A program made the translations under genes and the position numbers. The notes beneath the pieces were generated by a model. That model had not been told where the DNA came from. It saw only the letters and a program-made list of their open reading frames with translations, and searched no databases. Shown here one piece after another: positions 50,603 through 61,100 of a stretch of DNA of 64,000 nucleotides (position 1 is its first letter; each line of letters starts with the position of its first letter). Source of the DNA: Pseudomonadota bacterium (GTDB lineage: Bacteria > Desulfobacterota > Desulfobacteria > Desulfobacterales > Desulfolunaceae); assembly GCA_018818835.1 (NCBI GenBank), contig JAHIRD010000127.1:1-64000 (forward strand). Reading direction: 5' to 3'.

Positions 50603-50926
50603 ATTAACTGGACGATCACATACTACAGCGAAGCCGTGCAAAACGAGATTCTTGATTTCCCGAAAGGTTTTCTGGCCCGATACATCAGGTATACGGACAG
50701 AATGGAGATATACGGCCCGGACCTTGGGATGCCTCATACCAGAGCCATGGGTGACGGCCTGTTCGAATTACGCCTGAAATCAGCCGAAGGCATCGCCCGC
50801 GTGTTTTACTGCACGTTTATTGAAAGAAAGATCGTTATCCTGCATCAATTTATAAAAAAAACAGATAAAACCCCAAAAAGAGAACTGAACATTGCCAGAA
50901 AACGGATAAAGGAGGTTAAGCCATGA
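50603..50926 (+). CDS. RelE/HigB-type toxin (Gp49-like), start codon unclear
   Basis: The conserved protein reads NWTITYYSEAVQNEILDFP...FLARYIRYTDRMEIYG, then LGMPHTRAMGDGLFELRLKSAEGIARVFYC, IVILHQFIKKTDKTPKRE, which is the phage-derived Gp49-like/HigB RNase fold. The first beta strand is encoded from about 50606, but no ATG, GTG or TTG is available there; the codon at the expected start is ATT (50603), right at the predicted transcription start. The first standard start is GTG 50636, which would delete strand 1. The ATT reading would give a leaderless or rare-start protein. The antitoxin overlaps its end by 4 bp. Confidence 0.75.
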   Translation: MNWTITYYSEAVQNEILDFPKGFLARYIRYTDRMEIYGPDLGMPHTRAMGDGLFELRLKSAEGIARVFYCTFIERKIVILHQFIKKTDKTPKRELNIARKRIKEVKP

Positions 50927-51210
50927 TCACCCATGAAGAACTGAAAAATAAAGCGCTTAAGCGTAAGGATGTCCGCGAGGAATACGACAATCTCGAAGAA
51001 GAATTCTCCTATCTTGACGAATTTCTGAAAGCCAGGATGGGTTCAGGGCTTACTCAGGCAGAGATCGCGCGGATGATGGGCACAACCCAGTCCGTTGTGG
51101 CCCGGCTTGAAACAGGAAAAGGCCGTCATTCTCCGTCTATTGCGACACTTACAAGATATGCAAAGGCCCTTGGCCTGCGCCTTGAACTGAAACTTGTTGA
51201 AAACAGATGA
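50923..51210 (+). CDS. Xre-family HigA-like antitoxin
   Basis: 95 residues. A helix-turn-helix is clear: SGLTQAEIARMMGTTQSVVARLETGKG (residues ~44-70) followed by SIATLTRYAKALGLRLELKL, the usual HigA-type end. The ATG overlaps the toxin stop (ATGA type), so translation is coupled; toxin-first order is typical of HigBA. It should repress the palindromic promoter at 50568-50596. Confidence 0.9.
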   Translation: MITHEELKNKALKRKDVREEYDNLEEEFSYLDEFLKARMGSGLTQAEIARMMGTTQSVVARLETGKGRHSPSIATLTRYAKALGLRLELKLVENR

Positions 51211-51251
51211 CCTGGATGATGATGCCAGTAAAAAAAAGTCCATTCCCGCAG

Positions 51252-51279
51252 CATCACAGGATTGACCAGAGCATCCGCA
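51252..51279 (+). repeat. Right 28-bp direct repeat flanking the toxin-antitoxin pair
   Basis: Identical to 50513-50540 over 28 bp. The two copies bracket the toxin-antitoxin pair and its promoter, a spacing of 739 bp. Confidence 0.75.
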
Positions 51280-51446
51280 CTCTCTTCCTCCACACTCCAG
51301 AGTTCCAGTGTTCGCAGGGGCACGGTGCTGCGTGCCCTTATTTAGGAACAACCACCATAAGAACCAAACTGAATTTTTATAAGGGATTATTGATTGTGGC
51401 CATGAAAAAATGAGACCTATGATGAAGGGGTTTATTAAGGAGACCT

Positions 51447-51641
51447 ATGGACGGAACACGAAGATCAGATATAAAGAATGGCCTTACTGTCAGGATTGTT
51501 TTAAAAAAAGACCAGCGAAGCGGTATTCTGACCCAGGGCGTGGTTAAGGATATTTTAACAAACTCTGCCACGCATCCCCATGGGATTAAAGTTCGTCTTA
51601 CGGATGGGAATGTCGGACGCGTGAAAGAGATTGTAACATGA
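51447..51641 (+). CDS. ywbE: YwbE family protein (DUF2196)
   Basis: 64 residues of the YwbE family: RSDIKNGLTVRIVLKKDQRSG, LTQGVVKDILTNSATHPHGIKVRL and DGNVGRVKEI, an all-beta KOW/SH3-like small protein. An AAGGAGACC ribosome site precedes the ATG. It is 27 bp upstream of recQ and probably cotranscribed; the family's function is unknown but it recurs near nucleic-acid enzymes. Confidence 0.88.
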   Translation: MDGTRRSDIKNGLTVRIVLKKDQRSGILTQGVVKDILTNSATHPHGIKVRLTDGNVGRVKEIVT

Positions 51642-51668
51642 AATTTTATGCAGACGGGGAATGATGGT

Positions 51669-53594
51669 ATGACATCTCAACTGTCGGATCGCTTGAATCA
51701 GCATTTTGGTTTTAAAACATTCAGGCAGGGGCAGGAATCAGTGATTAGCCGCCTGGTAAATGGAGAATCGGCTGTCGCAATTTTTCCGACAGGTGCCGGT
51801 AAATCATTATGTTACCAGCTTCCGGCCCTGATGCTTCCAGGCTTGACGCTGGTGGTGTCACCCCTTCTGTCATTGATGAAAGACCAGCTCGATTATTTAT
51901 TAAGTCAAAACATACCGGCGGCACGGCTTGATTCAACTCTGGGCAGAAATGAATATAATGCGATTCTTGAGAATGCGAAGTCAGTCAGGCTAAAGATCCT
52001 GATGATTTCTGTTGAACGTTTTAAAAATGAGCGGTTCAGAAATCGCCTTAAAACCATGAATGTATCGCTTCTGGCCGTCGATGAAGCCCATTGCATTTCT
52101 GAATGGGGGCATAATTTCAGGCCGGAGTATCTGAAACTGCCGGATTACAGAGACGAATTTAATATCCCCCAGGTGCTTCTTCTTACGGCAACAGCAACCA
52201 CACAGGTCGTGAAAGACATGTGTCAGAGATTTAGTATACCAGACAGCAACGTCACCATCACCGGATTTTACAGAGAAAATCTTTATCTTCAGGTATCGCC
52301 TGTCGCAGGTTCGAATAAGAATGAAAAACTATACACGACCATCAGCAGCCAGCCGGAAAGTCCTTCAATCATTTACGTGACACTTCAAAAGACGGCAGAA
52401 AAGGTGGCTGAATTCCTCGTATCCAAGGGAATCGGTGCGGCCCATTATCATGCCGGATTAAAGAGTGATGAGCGCGAACAGATTCAGGACAGGTTCATCC
52501 AGGGTGATTTAAGGTGTATTGTTGCAACCATCGCTTTTGGCATGGGAATCGACAAGAAGGATATCCGACGGGTGATCCACTATGACCTGCCAAAATCACT
52601 GGAGAATTACAGTCAGGAAATCGGACGCTCAGGCCGTGATGGGGAAAAATCATTTTGCGAGGTCTTTGCTGACAAAGATACGATTATCACCCATGAAAAT
52701 TTTGTCTATGGTGACACACCGGAACGGTCCTCGATCCGTGGCCTTTTAGAGATTATCAAAGCCAATGAAACCCCGCTTCTTGAACTGAAGCTGGTCAGTC
52801 TTTCACGGGAGCTTGATATTCGACCCTTACCTTTGAAGACGCTTCTGGTCTATCTTGATATGCATGGAATTCTTAAGCCACGGTATGCTTATTTTCAGGA
52901 GTATTCCTTTAAATTCAACCAGCCGCCGGAGCAGATTGCAGGGTCGTTTGAAGGGGAGAGGCGGACCTTTGTTTCAACGCTTTTTAACTGCTGCGAAACA
53001 AAGAAAACATGGACATACCTGAATATGGAACGAGCCACATCCGCTGCGAACAGTGACAGAAAAAGAGTGGTTGCCGCCCTGGATTATTTTGACGAAAAAG
53101 GCTGGGTTGAGCTTCAGGCCAAACAATCTGTGGACGTTTACGATATACTAAACAATCAATTCGATCCTGAGCAGACCGCAGACACGCTTCACGCCCTCTT
53201 TGTGCAGAAAGAGACCCGTGAAATAAAACGGATTCATACAATGCTCTCATTTTTTGAAAGCAACACCTGCATCAGCCGAAAACTGGCCGCTTACTTTGGT
53301 GAAACCATTTCCAAAGAGAACTGCGGCCATTGCTCATTCTGTGCCACAGGAACCGGTGCCCGATTCACGGAATCAAAACGAATTTTTATTCCTCAAACAT
53401 ACAATGCCTCAGAAATAATCACTAAGATCAGAGAAAAAACCGGAACAGGCCTTTCTCTTCAAAATACGACCAAACTCCTCTGCGGTATACAGACGCCGCT
53501 CTTTTTTAAACTGAAGGTGAAATCAATGCCGGAATTCGGGCTGCTGGAAAACTATCCCTTTCAGGTTGTAAAGGATTGGCTTACAGGGTCTTAA
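51669..53594 (+). CDS. recQ: RecQ-family ATP-dependent DNA helicase
   Basis: 641 residues from ATG 51669 (GGGGA ribosome site; ATG 51648 has none). 3'-5' helicase motifs: motif I AIFPTGAGKSLCYQLPAL, Ia VVSPLLSLMKDQL, II LLAVDEAHCISEWGHNFRPEY, III LLTATAT, V IVATIAFGMGIDKKDIRRVIHYDLPKS and VI YSQEIGRSGRDG. Zinc-binding Cys residues follow late (TCISRKL...KENCGHCSFCATG). No HRDC domain was recognised. RecQ acts in recombination repair; here it lies among defence-type genes. Confidence 0.93.
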   Translation: MTSQLSDRLNQHFGFKTFRQGQESVISRLVNGESAVAIFPTGAGKSLCYQLPALMLPGLTLVVSPLLSLMKDQLDYLLSQNIPAARLDSTLGRNEYNAILENAKSVRLKILMISVERFKNERFRNRLKTMNVSLLAVDEAHCISEWGHNFRPEYLKLPDYRDEFNIPQVLLLTATATTQVVKDMCQRFSIPDSNVTITGFYRENLYLQVSPVAGSNKNEKLYTTISSQPESPSIIYVTLQKTAEKVAEFLVSKGIGAAHYHAGLKSDEREQIQDRFIQGDLRCIVATIAFGMGIDKKDIRRVIHYDLPKSLENYSQEIGRSGRDGEKSFCEVFADKDTIITHENFVYGDTPERSSIRGLLEIIKANETPLLELKLVSLSRELDIRPLPLKTLLVYLDMHGILKPRYAYFQEYSFKFNQPPEQIAGSFEGERRTFVSTLFNCCETKKTWTYLNMERATSAANSDRKRVVAALDYFDEKGWVELQAKQSVDVYDILNNQFDPEQTADTLHALFVQKETREIKRIHTMLSFFESNTCISRKLAAYFGETISKENCGHCSFCATGTGARFTESKRIFIPQTYNASEIITKIREKTGTGLSLQNTTKLLCGIQTPLFFKLKVKSMPEFGLLENYPFQVVKDWLTGS

Positions 53595-53966
53595 ACGTTA
53601 AACGTCCGAACAAAAACGGTATACCGGGCCATGGGGCACTTCCAGTGCCGTTTTAAGCAGAAAGGCTGTGTTGACCCTCAATGTTCATAGATGGGTTTGC
53701 AATAAAGGTCAAACGGAGACTTGCCCCCTATTGTGTTTTTACCATGAAGCACAGGCAACTTTTTTCTTAAAATTGTTCATGTGCTCGTGAATCTATAAAG
53801 CTGTGAAGATTGTCGTTGAATGTTCCTAAATTATCAACAATTACTATTTGATTTTGTAACGTAATCTGGATACTATGCACAGCAACCATGCCTTTTAGCA
53901 GGGCCATCTTCACTGAAAAATCAAAGTATAAAGTGTTTCGGATTCTGAAAAATGAAGGACTTATTG
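53595..53966. other. Intergenic region with REP-like copy 2 (53701-53730)
   Basis: No gene. AATAAAGGTCAAACGGAGAC continuing to TTGCCCCC is the inverted counterpart of the element at 1591-1620. The rest, including AT-rich sequence before 53950, probably holds the promoter of the STAND gene. Confidence 0.5.
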
Positions 53967-56615
53967 ATGAACGGAAACGTGCCTGAAACCTTACGGGACT
54001 ATCTGAAAAGCCGGGATGAAGAACTTGCCGACCGGGCGAATCATTTCTGGAGAATATCAAAACAGATTTTAGACAGGCAAAGCAGGCCGAACAGCAATGA
54101 AAATGGTGAAGTGCATGTAAAAATGGTTGAACGGAATATCTGGCGTTTGATCAAGGATTCCGGAAACGTATCCGAATTCACACCCTATGAGGTGTTTCTT
54201 CTTTCATGCAGTGCCTGCTGTCATGATTTTGACAAGGGGCTGTTTGACTCTCTTCCCTATGATATGGAACATGGCGAAGGTTCCGGGGATTATGTGTTCA
54301 AAGAATTTAAAACGTTTCTACAAAATTTCCATGAATCCTTTGCCATCAAAAAAATTATCGGAATCCATGATTTTTCTTCTGAAAGATTCCATGAAGAACT
54401 AAAAAAGGTTGATTTATCGTTTTCTTTGAGTTCAGGGCCTGTAAAACTCCAGAAACTGGCTGTAATATTTAAAGCAGCAGACATTCTGCATACGGATAAT
54501 TCCCGTATCCCCACCATGGGAGTTGATTTGGCTAAATTGACCGATAAACAAAAAAACAAGCATCATGCCAGGGAATCCATATCAGGTTGAAATATCGATG
54601 GGACCCGTATCCTGATTCAATCAAATCCACAAACACCGGAACATCTCAACGCTCTTCAGGGTTGTATCGCATCCATTGAAAATGAAGAGTGGCCAGCTGT
54701 CAGCGATAAGTTATCGGGTTACAATTTCCCTTATAAATTGGAATTTAAAGTTGATCGTTCCATCTGCGGTGAACCTCCGGAGCAAGCCATCATTTCAAGT
54801 GAAACGGAAAGAGAAGGTGTTGGCGCAAAATACAACAAGGATAACGTCGTGTTTAATGTCCCGTACAGGGCAAAAGGACAAGGGGTTGTGGGGAGAGAAG
54901 GTGCTTTACAACAGATTCGAACGGTTCTGACCGAGTCGAACGGCACGGCCATCGGCCAGACCGCGTCCTTTCTTGGAATGGGAGGGCTGGGGAAAACCCA
55001 ACTGGCTGTGGAGTATGCGTATCGTTTTAGGCAGGATTATCCTTATGGTATGATCTGGATCAGTGCGGATCAGGAGATTGATGCCCAGCTTATCCACATT
55101 GCCAAGAAGGGGGAGTGGATTGCACCGGAATCCGAACACAAAACAATTTTGGATGTGGCCAAGCGAAGAATGGCCACGTATTCCGGTTGCCTGATCGTTT
55201 TCGATAATGTTGAGAAGCTTGACGATATCAAACCCTACTTCCCTGAACCCGCTGCAACACCTCATCTTATTTTGACAAGCCGGAAGCCTGTGCCCGGTTT
55301 TGAACCCATCGACATCGATATCCTGGATGAGCAGGATGGTTTGAAACTTCTGATGATGGAATCGGGAAGGTCTGCTGATTCATTGTCACCCCAAGAAAAA
55401 GACGCTGCCCAAGCCATTTCTATCGAATTGGGCGGCTTGCCCCTTGCCCTTGAAATTGCCGGGGCTTATCTGAAATACGCGAAAAGTTTTTCACTTGTCA
55501 AATATCTAACCGTTCTTAAAACGAATCTGCCATCCGCTCTACCCGGTGACAGGGTGTCCAGCTTTACATCCCATGAATCCGACCTGTACGGAACCCTTAA
55601 AATCAGTGAGTCTGTCTTTGAAAAAGAGCCCCTTTTGAAAGATATTCTCAATGTGTTGACCTGGAGTGGACCGTCATTCATGGGATTGTCGTTACTGTCA
55701 CACCTTTTGAATGTGGAGGAACACCGCCTGTATTCAGCCCTGAACTTTGGTTTGGAATTGAGGTTGCTCCGAAAAGACGAATCCCAGGACCGGTATGAAA
55801 TTCATCGTCTGCTTCGAAAAGTCCGTCAGGCGGAATGCCCTTTACCCGGCAGTCTTGAGTGGGCCAAGACCATGTGCGAACGGATGGGGTCCTGGTTTGA
55901 AGAACGGCGGGAGGATTTTTCGTATCTTTCCGAATACGAAGCGGAAATGGACCACTTGAAACAGTGGTTTTTAAATACGAAAGAGATTCAATCCGATCAG
56001 AATGCACGCCTGCTGTGGCTTCAGGCTTATCCGTCCTATCATTGGGGAAGATACAACGAAACGCTTTACGCCGTGCAATCCGCCCTGGAATTATGTGAAA
56101 AAAACGCGGAAGAGGACTCAGAATTAAAAGCACATATCATCAGTGACATGGGGCATGTTTTTTTATTGTTAGGGAAATATCACAGCGCTATAGAGTTTCA
56201 AGAGCGAGCACTAAAAATCAGGGAAAACCAGCTTGGTCCGGAACATCCGGATACGGCAGCATCACTGAATAATATTGGCATAACATATGGGGAGCTTGGA
56301 GATCATCCAAAATCACTTGAATATAAAGAGCGAGCCTTGAAAATATTGGAAAACAAGCTTGGCCCGGAACACCCGAGCACAACAACATCAGTGAATAATA
56401 TTATAGTTACCCTTTGCACGCTTAAAAAATTTATAGATGCAGACTCATTGCTTCGCCGTTATTTAAAAGAGATCCCCAAGGATCATTCACAGTATCAAGA
56501 ACTCAATGCGTTACATGATGTCATCCATCGTGAAAGTAAAAATGCCGGTTTCCGGCCTCCTGCGACGGTGCGTTCAAATAAAAAAAATAAGAAACGAAAA
56601 TCCGGGAAAAGATAA
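53967..56615 (+). pseudogene. HD / NB-ARC / TPR STAND protein with in-frame TGA
   Basis: One frame from ATG 53967 (GAAGGA site) to 56615 is split by a TGA at 54588-54590, inside ESISG-(stop)-NIDGTRILIQ, where Trp (TGG) is expected. Domains: an N-terminal HD-type domain (~residues 70-210, CSACCHDFDKGLFD, IIGIHDF, KAADILHTDNSRI); an NB-ARC STAND NTPase (~300-560, GMGGLGKTQLAVEYA Walker A, CLIVFDNVEKL Walker B, LTSRKP, GGLPLALEIAGAY); and C-terminal TPRs of ~42 residues (GKYHSAIEFQERALKIRENQLGPEHPDTAASLNNIG...). STAND proteins with TPR sensors are common in phage defence; the HD domain would be the effector. The TGA suggests inactivation, or a sequencing error. A second initiation at 54738 would make an NTPase-TPR protein without HD. 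Confidence 0.82.
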
Positions 56616-57623
56616 AGGAAGATATCCTTTGATTCCGTTCCGGCTTATGACTGTCCGATCGAAGAGGCAGACCTTACTGAATTTACACGGCATTATAAAG
56701 AAAAGACAGGGAAAGAACTCGATCGTCAACACTTGAAGAATCTCGGTCTCATCGTTAGTGAACGAGGCGGCTTTCTGTATACCCATGCCGCTGTTTTATT
56801 GTCCACTGGCATAGGGAAGAAGACGCTGTTTCCCTATGCAAAGGTGGAATGCGCCCGTTTTAAAGGGACTGATACACGGGTTTTTCTTGATCAGATGACC
56901 TGCGAGGGTCCGGTCTATACGGCATCAGATCTATGTATTGATTTTATAAAACGAAATATCTCCCTATCCTCCAGCATTGGCGAAGTGTATCGGGAAGACC
57001 GGTGGGAGTACCCTCTGAACGCCGTCAGAGAAGCGGTCAACAATGCCCTTATCCACCGGGATTACAGCATTCTGGGTAGTGATATCAAAATTGCCATTTA
57101 TGATGATATGCTTGAAATAACGAGTCCCGGCACATTGCCTGACACCATATCCGTGGAACAACTTGGTTCCGGGAGATCGGACATCAGAAACCGAATCCTT
57201 GCCCCCCTGTTTAAAGATTTGAAACTTATTGAATCATGGGGAACCGGTATATCAAAGATGAAACAAGACGTGGCGAGCCGAGACGATATTGATCTGATAT
57301 TGGAAGAATCCGGATATTCATTCCAGGTCCGGTTTGTTAAAAAAAGTTATGACACTAAAAAGATTAATGACCAAAAACAGAGGGCAGGGTCAGGGCAGGG
57401 TCAGGGCAGAGTCGGGGCAGAGTCAGAAAATATTGATGCGCGTGTGCTCAAATGCTTAAAGGAAGGGCCTCTGTCAAAAAAAGAAATCGCTGAAAGACTG
57501 GGTCTCGAAACAGTGACCGGACAATTAAATCGAACCGTCAGGCGATTGCACGATGTTGGAGTGATAGATTATACCATTCCGGAAAAACCAAACAGCGGGC
57601 TTCAAAAGTATAAGCTGATATAA
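56616..57623 (+). pseudogene. AlbA_2-type ATPase/transcriptional regulator, 5'-truncated
   Basis: Directly after the STAND stop the same frame reads KISFDSVPAYDCPIEEADLTEFTRHYKEKTG and on through GGFLYTHAAVLLS, RWEYPLNAVREAVNNALIHRDYS, EITSPGTLPDTIS, GRSDIRNRILAPLFKDLKLIESWGTGI, the C-terminal GHKL-like ATPase half of 'AlbA_2/HATPase_c_4' proteins. A wHTH (SKKEIAERLGLETVTGQLNRTVRRLHDVGVIDY) follows after a repetitive linker. The N-terminal AlbA_2 domain is missing. TTG 56733 could start a 296-residue product. Such genes often regulate or accompany mobile and defence loci. Confidence 0.75.
57381..57424 (+). repeat. Four-copy 11-bp tandem repeat in coding sequence
   Basis: AGGGCAGGGTC, AGGGCAGGGTC, AGGGCAGAGTC and GGGGCAGAGTC run head to tail. 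The unit length is not a multiple of three, so gain or loss of one copy shifts the frame before the winged-helix domain of the regulator fragment. Confidence 0.85.
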
Positions 57624-57806
57624 CTATGAGTTAGGCCATAATCGAATAATGGCCCATGGCATGGAGTCTATGAGCGAAGTTACCATGCAAGGGATTGTTT
57701 TTGGCCCCCGGTCGGATGATTCCGCCAGTTCTTCTCTGCAATAGTGTACCATTGAAAAGGCAGGAAAAATAAACAACCTCGGAGAGAAAGCTAATATTCA
57801 TTTTTC

Positions 57807-57968
57807 ATGGTTGTCATCGATGATAAGGCCAACAAGCTCTTTGAAAAACGATTACCTAACACGATCGAGGCGGTATCAATTAAGCCAAGCCTGACCAATG
57901 TCATTGTTGAGTCAATGTACAACTGGTTCGGGCTTGTGGACGGCTTAGAAAAAAGCCTTTTTACTTGA
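57807..57968 (+). pseudogene. IS110-family transposase N-terminal remnant
   Basis: 53 residues: VVIDDKANKLFEKRLPN, LTNVIVESMYNWFGLVDGLE. This fits the N-terminal RuvC-like DEDD domain of IS110 transposases (IDE...F.K.LPN...VVESTYNWYWLVDGL). The first metal-ligand segment (AIDLH) and everything after residue 53 are gone; a TGA ends the frame. A shorter-than-usual fragment, hence easily overlooked. Confidence 0.72.
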
Positions 57969-58107
57969 TTTTATTCGCTCCAAAGATTAAGTCTTGCTGT
58001 GATTAGCCGTGCTAAAAAAACAGCTATATTGTTATTCAAACTGAAATGCCAGCACTGCCGGATTCTGAGGGCAACTATTCCAACGAGAAAGATTAGGGAG
58101 GCGTGAT

Positions 58108-61100
58108 ATGCCAAAGCGAGACGATGTGAAAAAAGTTCTGATCATTGGGTCGGGTCCGATTATCATTGGCCAGGCGTGTGAATTTGATTATTCTGGAACG
58201 CAGGCCTGCAAGGCGTTAAGAAGCCTTGGGTATGAGATTGTCCTTGTTAACTCAAACCCGGCCACCATCATGACCGACCCCGGTATGGCCGACAAAACCT
58301 ACATCGAACCGCTGACCGTTACTGCCCTTGAAAAGATCATCGACGTGGAACGGCCGGATGCACTTCTCCCGAATCTTGGCGGCCAAACCGCTCTGAATCT
58401 GTCATCGGAACTGGCAGCTGCCGGAATTCTGGAAAAATACGGCGTAAAAGTGATCGGCGTCAACATGGACGCCATCCAGCGCGGTGAAGATCGAACGGCA
58501 TTCAAGGAAACCATGGATCGTCTCAAGATAGAAATGCCACTTAGCCGGGCGGTTAATTCGGTGGCCGAGGCGGAGGTGGCCGCAGCGGAACTCGGTTATC
58601 CGGTGGTGATTCGTCCGGCTTACACCATGGGGGGAACAGGCGGTGGGCTGGTTTATAATGTGGAGGAACTCCGGGTTATTGCGGCTCGGGGCATCGCGGC
58701 GAGTATGGTCAATCAGGTCCTTGTGGAAGAGTCGGTTCTCGGGTGGGAAGAGCTTGAACTGGAGGTGGTGCGGGATGCCAAAAATCAGATGATCACGGTC
58801 TGCTTTATTGAAAACGTGGATGCCATGGGCGTTCACACGGGTGATTCCTTTTGTACGGCCCCCATGCTGACCATCAGCACGGAGCTTCAGGAACGCCTGC
58901 AACGCTATTCCTATGCCATAGTCGAGGCCATTGAAGTTATTGGTGGCACCAATGTCCAGTTTGCCCATGATCCGAACACCGACAGGGTGGTGGTCATCGA
59001 AATCAACCCCCGTACGTCTCGGTCCTCGGCGTTGGCATCCAAAGCCACCGGCTTTCCCATCGCTCTTATTTCCTCATTGCTTGCAAGCGGTATGACTCTG
59101 GATGAAATTCCATATTGGCGGGATGGAACCCTTGAGAAATATACACCTTCCGGAGACTATGTGGTGGTGAAGTTCGCCCGGTGGGCCTTTGAGAAATTTG
59201 AAGGCGTGAAAGATCAGCTCGGCACGCAGATGCGTGCCGTGGGTGAGGTGATGAGCATTGGAAAGAACTATAAGGAGGCGTTTTTAAAATCGATCCGGTC
59301 CCTTGAAACCGGCCGGTACGGACTCGGTTTTGCAAAAGATTTCAACAAAAAATCCCTGGAAGAACTGATGGGAATGCTGAGTATCCCCACAAGCGAACGC
59401 CAGTTTATCATGTACGAAGCCTTGAGAAAAGGGGCGGATATTCAGGAGCTCCACAAGCGGACCCATATCAAGGCCTGGTTCATCGAACAGATGAAAGAAC
59501 TGGTGGACCTGGAAGAGAAGCTGCTCCCGTCAAAAGGCAGTCTTCCGGCGGATGACCTGCTGATCCAGGCCAAAAAGGACGGGTTCGCCGATAAATATCT
59601 GGCTCTGTTGCTTGATATACCCGAAGCAACCATTCGCGATAAACGCATCGCCCTTGGACTGGGTGAGGCCTGGGATCTGGTTCCGGTGAGCGGTGTCGAG
59701 GATGCCTCCTACTACTATTCCACCTACAATGCACCGGACAAGGTTCCGGTGAGTGACAACAAAAAAATTATGGTGCTGGGCGGGGGCCCCAACCGGATCG
59801 GACAGGGAATCGAGTTCGACTATTGCTGTGTTCACGCGGCTTTTGCCATCCGTGATGCCGGGTACGAGTCGATTATGGTGAACTGTAACCCGGAGACGGT
59901 GTCCACCGATTACGACACATCGAACAAACTCTATTTTGAACCCTTGACCGCAGAGGATGTGCTGAGCATTTATCACAAGGAAAAACCTGACGGGGTGATT
60001 GTCCAGTTCGGCGGCCAAACTCCTTTGAACCTTGCCGAAGAATTGTACAATGCCGGGGTCAAGATTCTGGGCACCTCGCCGATGACCATCGACCTTGCCG
60101 AAGACCGGGAACGGTTCAGTGCGCTCATCAAGAAAATGGGCATTCCACAGCCTGAATCCGGCGTTGCCATAACCCAGGACGAAGCACTTGCCGTGGCGTC
60201 ACGCATCGGATATCCGGTGATGGTTCGGCCCTCCTATGTGCTGGGAGGACGGGCCATGGAGGTGGTCCTGGATGAAGATATGCTGAAGCATTACATGAAA
60301 GTGGCGGTGGATGTCTCGCCGGAGAGGCCGATTCTTATCGACAGGTTTCTTGAAAATGCGGTGGAGGCGGAAGCCGACGCCATTGCCGACGGAACCGATG
60401 CCTTTGTCCCTGCGGTCATGGAACACATCGAGCTTGCCGGCGTGCATTCCGGAGATTCCGCGTGTGTGATTCCGCCGGTTAGCATTTCGAGAAAACATCT
60501 TGATACCATAACCGAGTACACCCGAAAGATCGCCATTGAACTCAAGGTGGTCGGCCTGATGAATATTCAGTACGCCATCGCCGATGATACGGTCTATATT
60601 CTTGAAGCCAACCCGCGGGCTTCACGGACCGTACCGCTGGTGTCCAAAATCTGCAATATCTCCATGGCCCGCCTGGCAACCCAGGTGATGCTGGGTAAAA
60701 AACTCTCCGATCTGAATATCACCCCGAAAACCGTGCCCCATTTCGGGGTGAAAGAATCGGTCTTCCCCTTCAACATGTTTCCCGAAGTGGACCCGGTTTT
60801 GGGGCCGGAAATGCGCTCGACCGGAGAAGTCCTCGGCCTTGCCGATTCCTTCGGCCTGGCTTTTTTCAAGGCCCAGGAGGCAACAAAAACCCCCTTGCCG
60901 CTTGACGGCGGCGTGCTGATCACCGTGGCTAACCGGGACAAACCCAGCGCCCTTGAGCCTGCCCGGCTGCTTCGGGATATGGGCTTTAAATTGTTTGCCA
61001 CCAAAGGATCACGCACGTTTTTGGAGTCTCATGGCATTGAGGCTGAGGATATCGCTAAAATCGGCCATGGTCGCCCGGATATCGTGGACGCCATGAAGAA

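Noticed and set aside
54588-54590. TGA as selenocysteine in the STAND protein
   Set aside because: The context expects Trp, no SECIS-like hairpin was recognised directly after it, and STAND proteins are not known selenoproteins.
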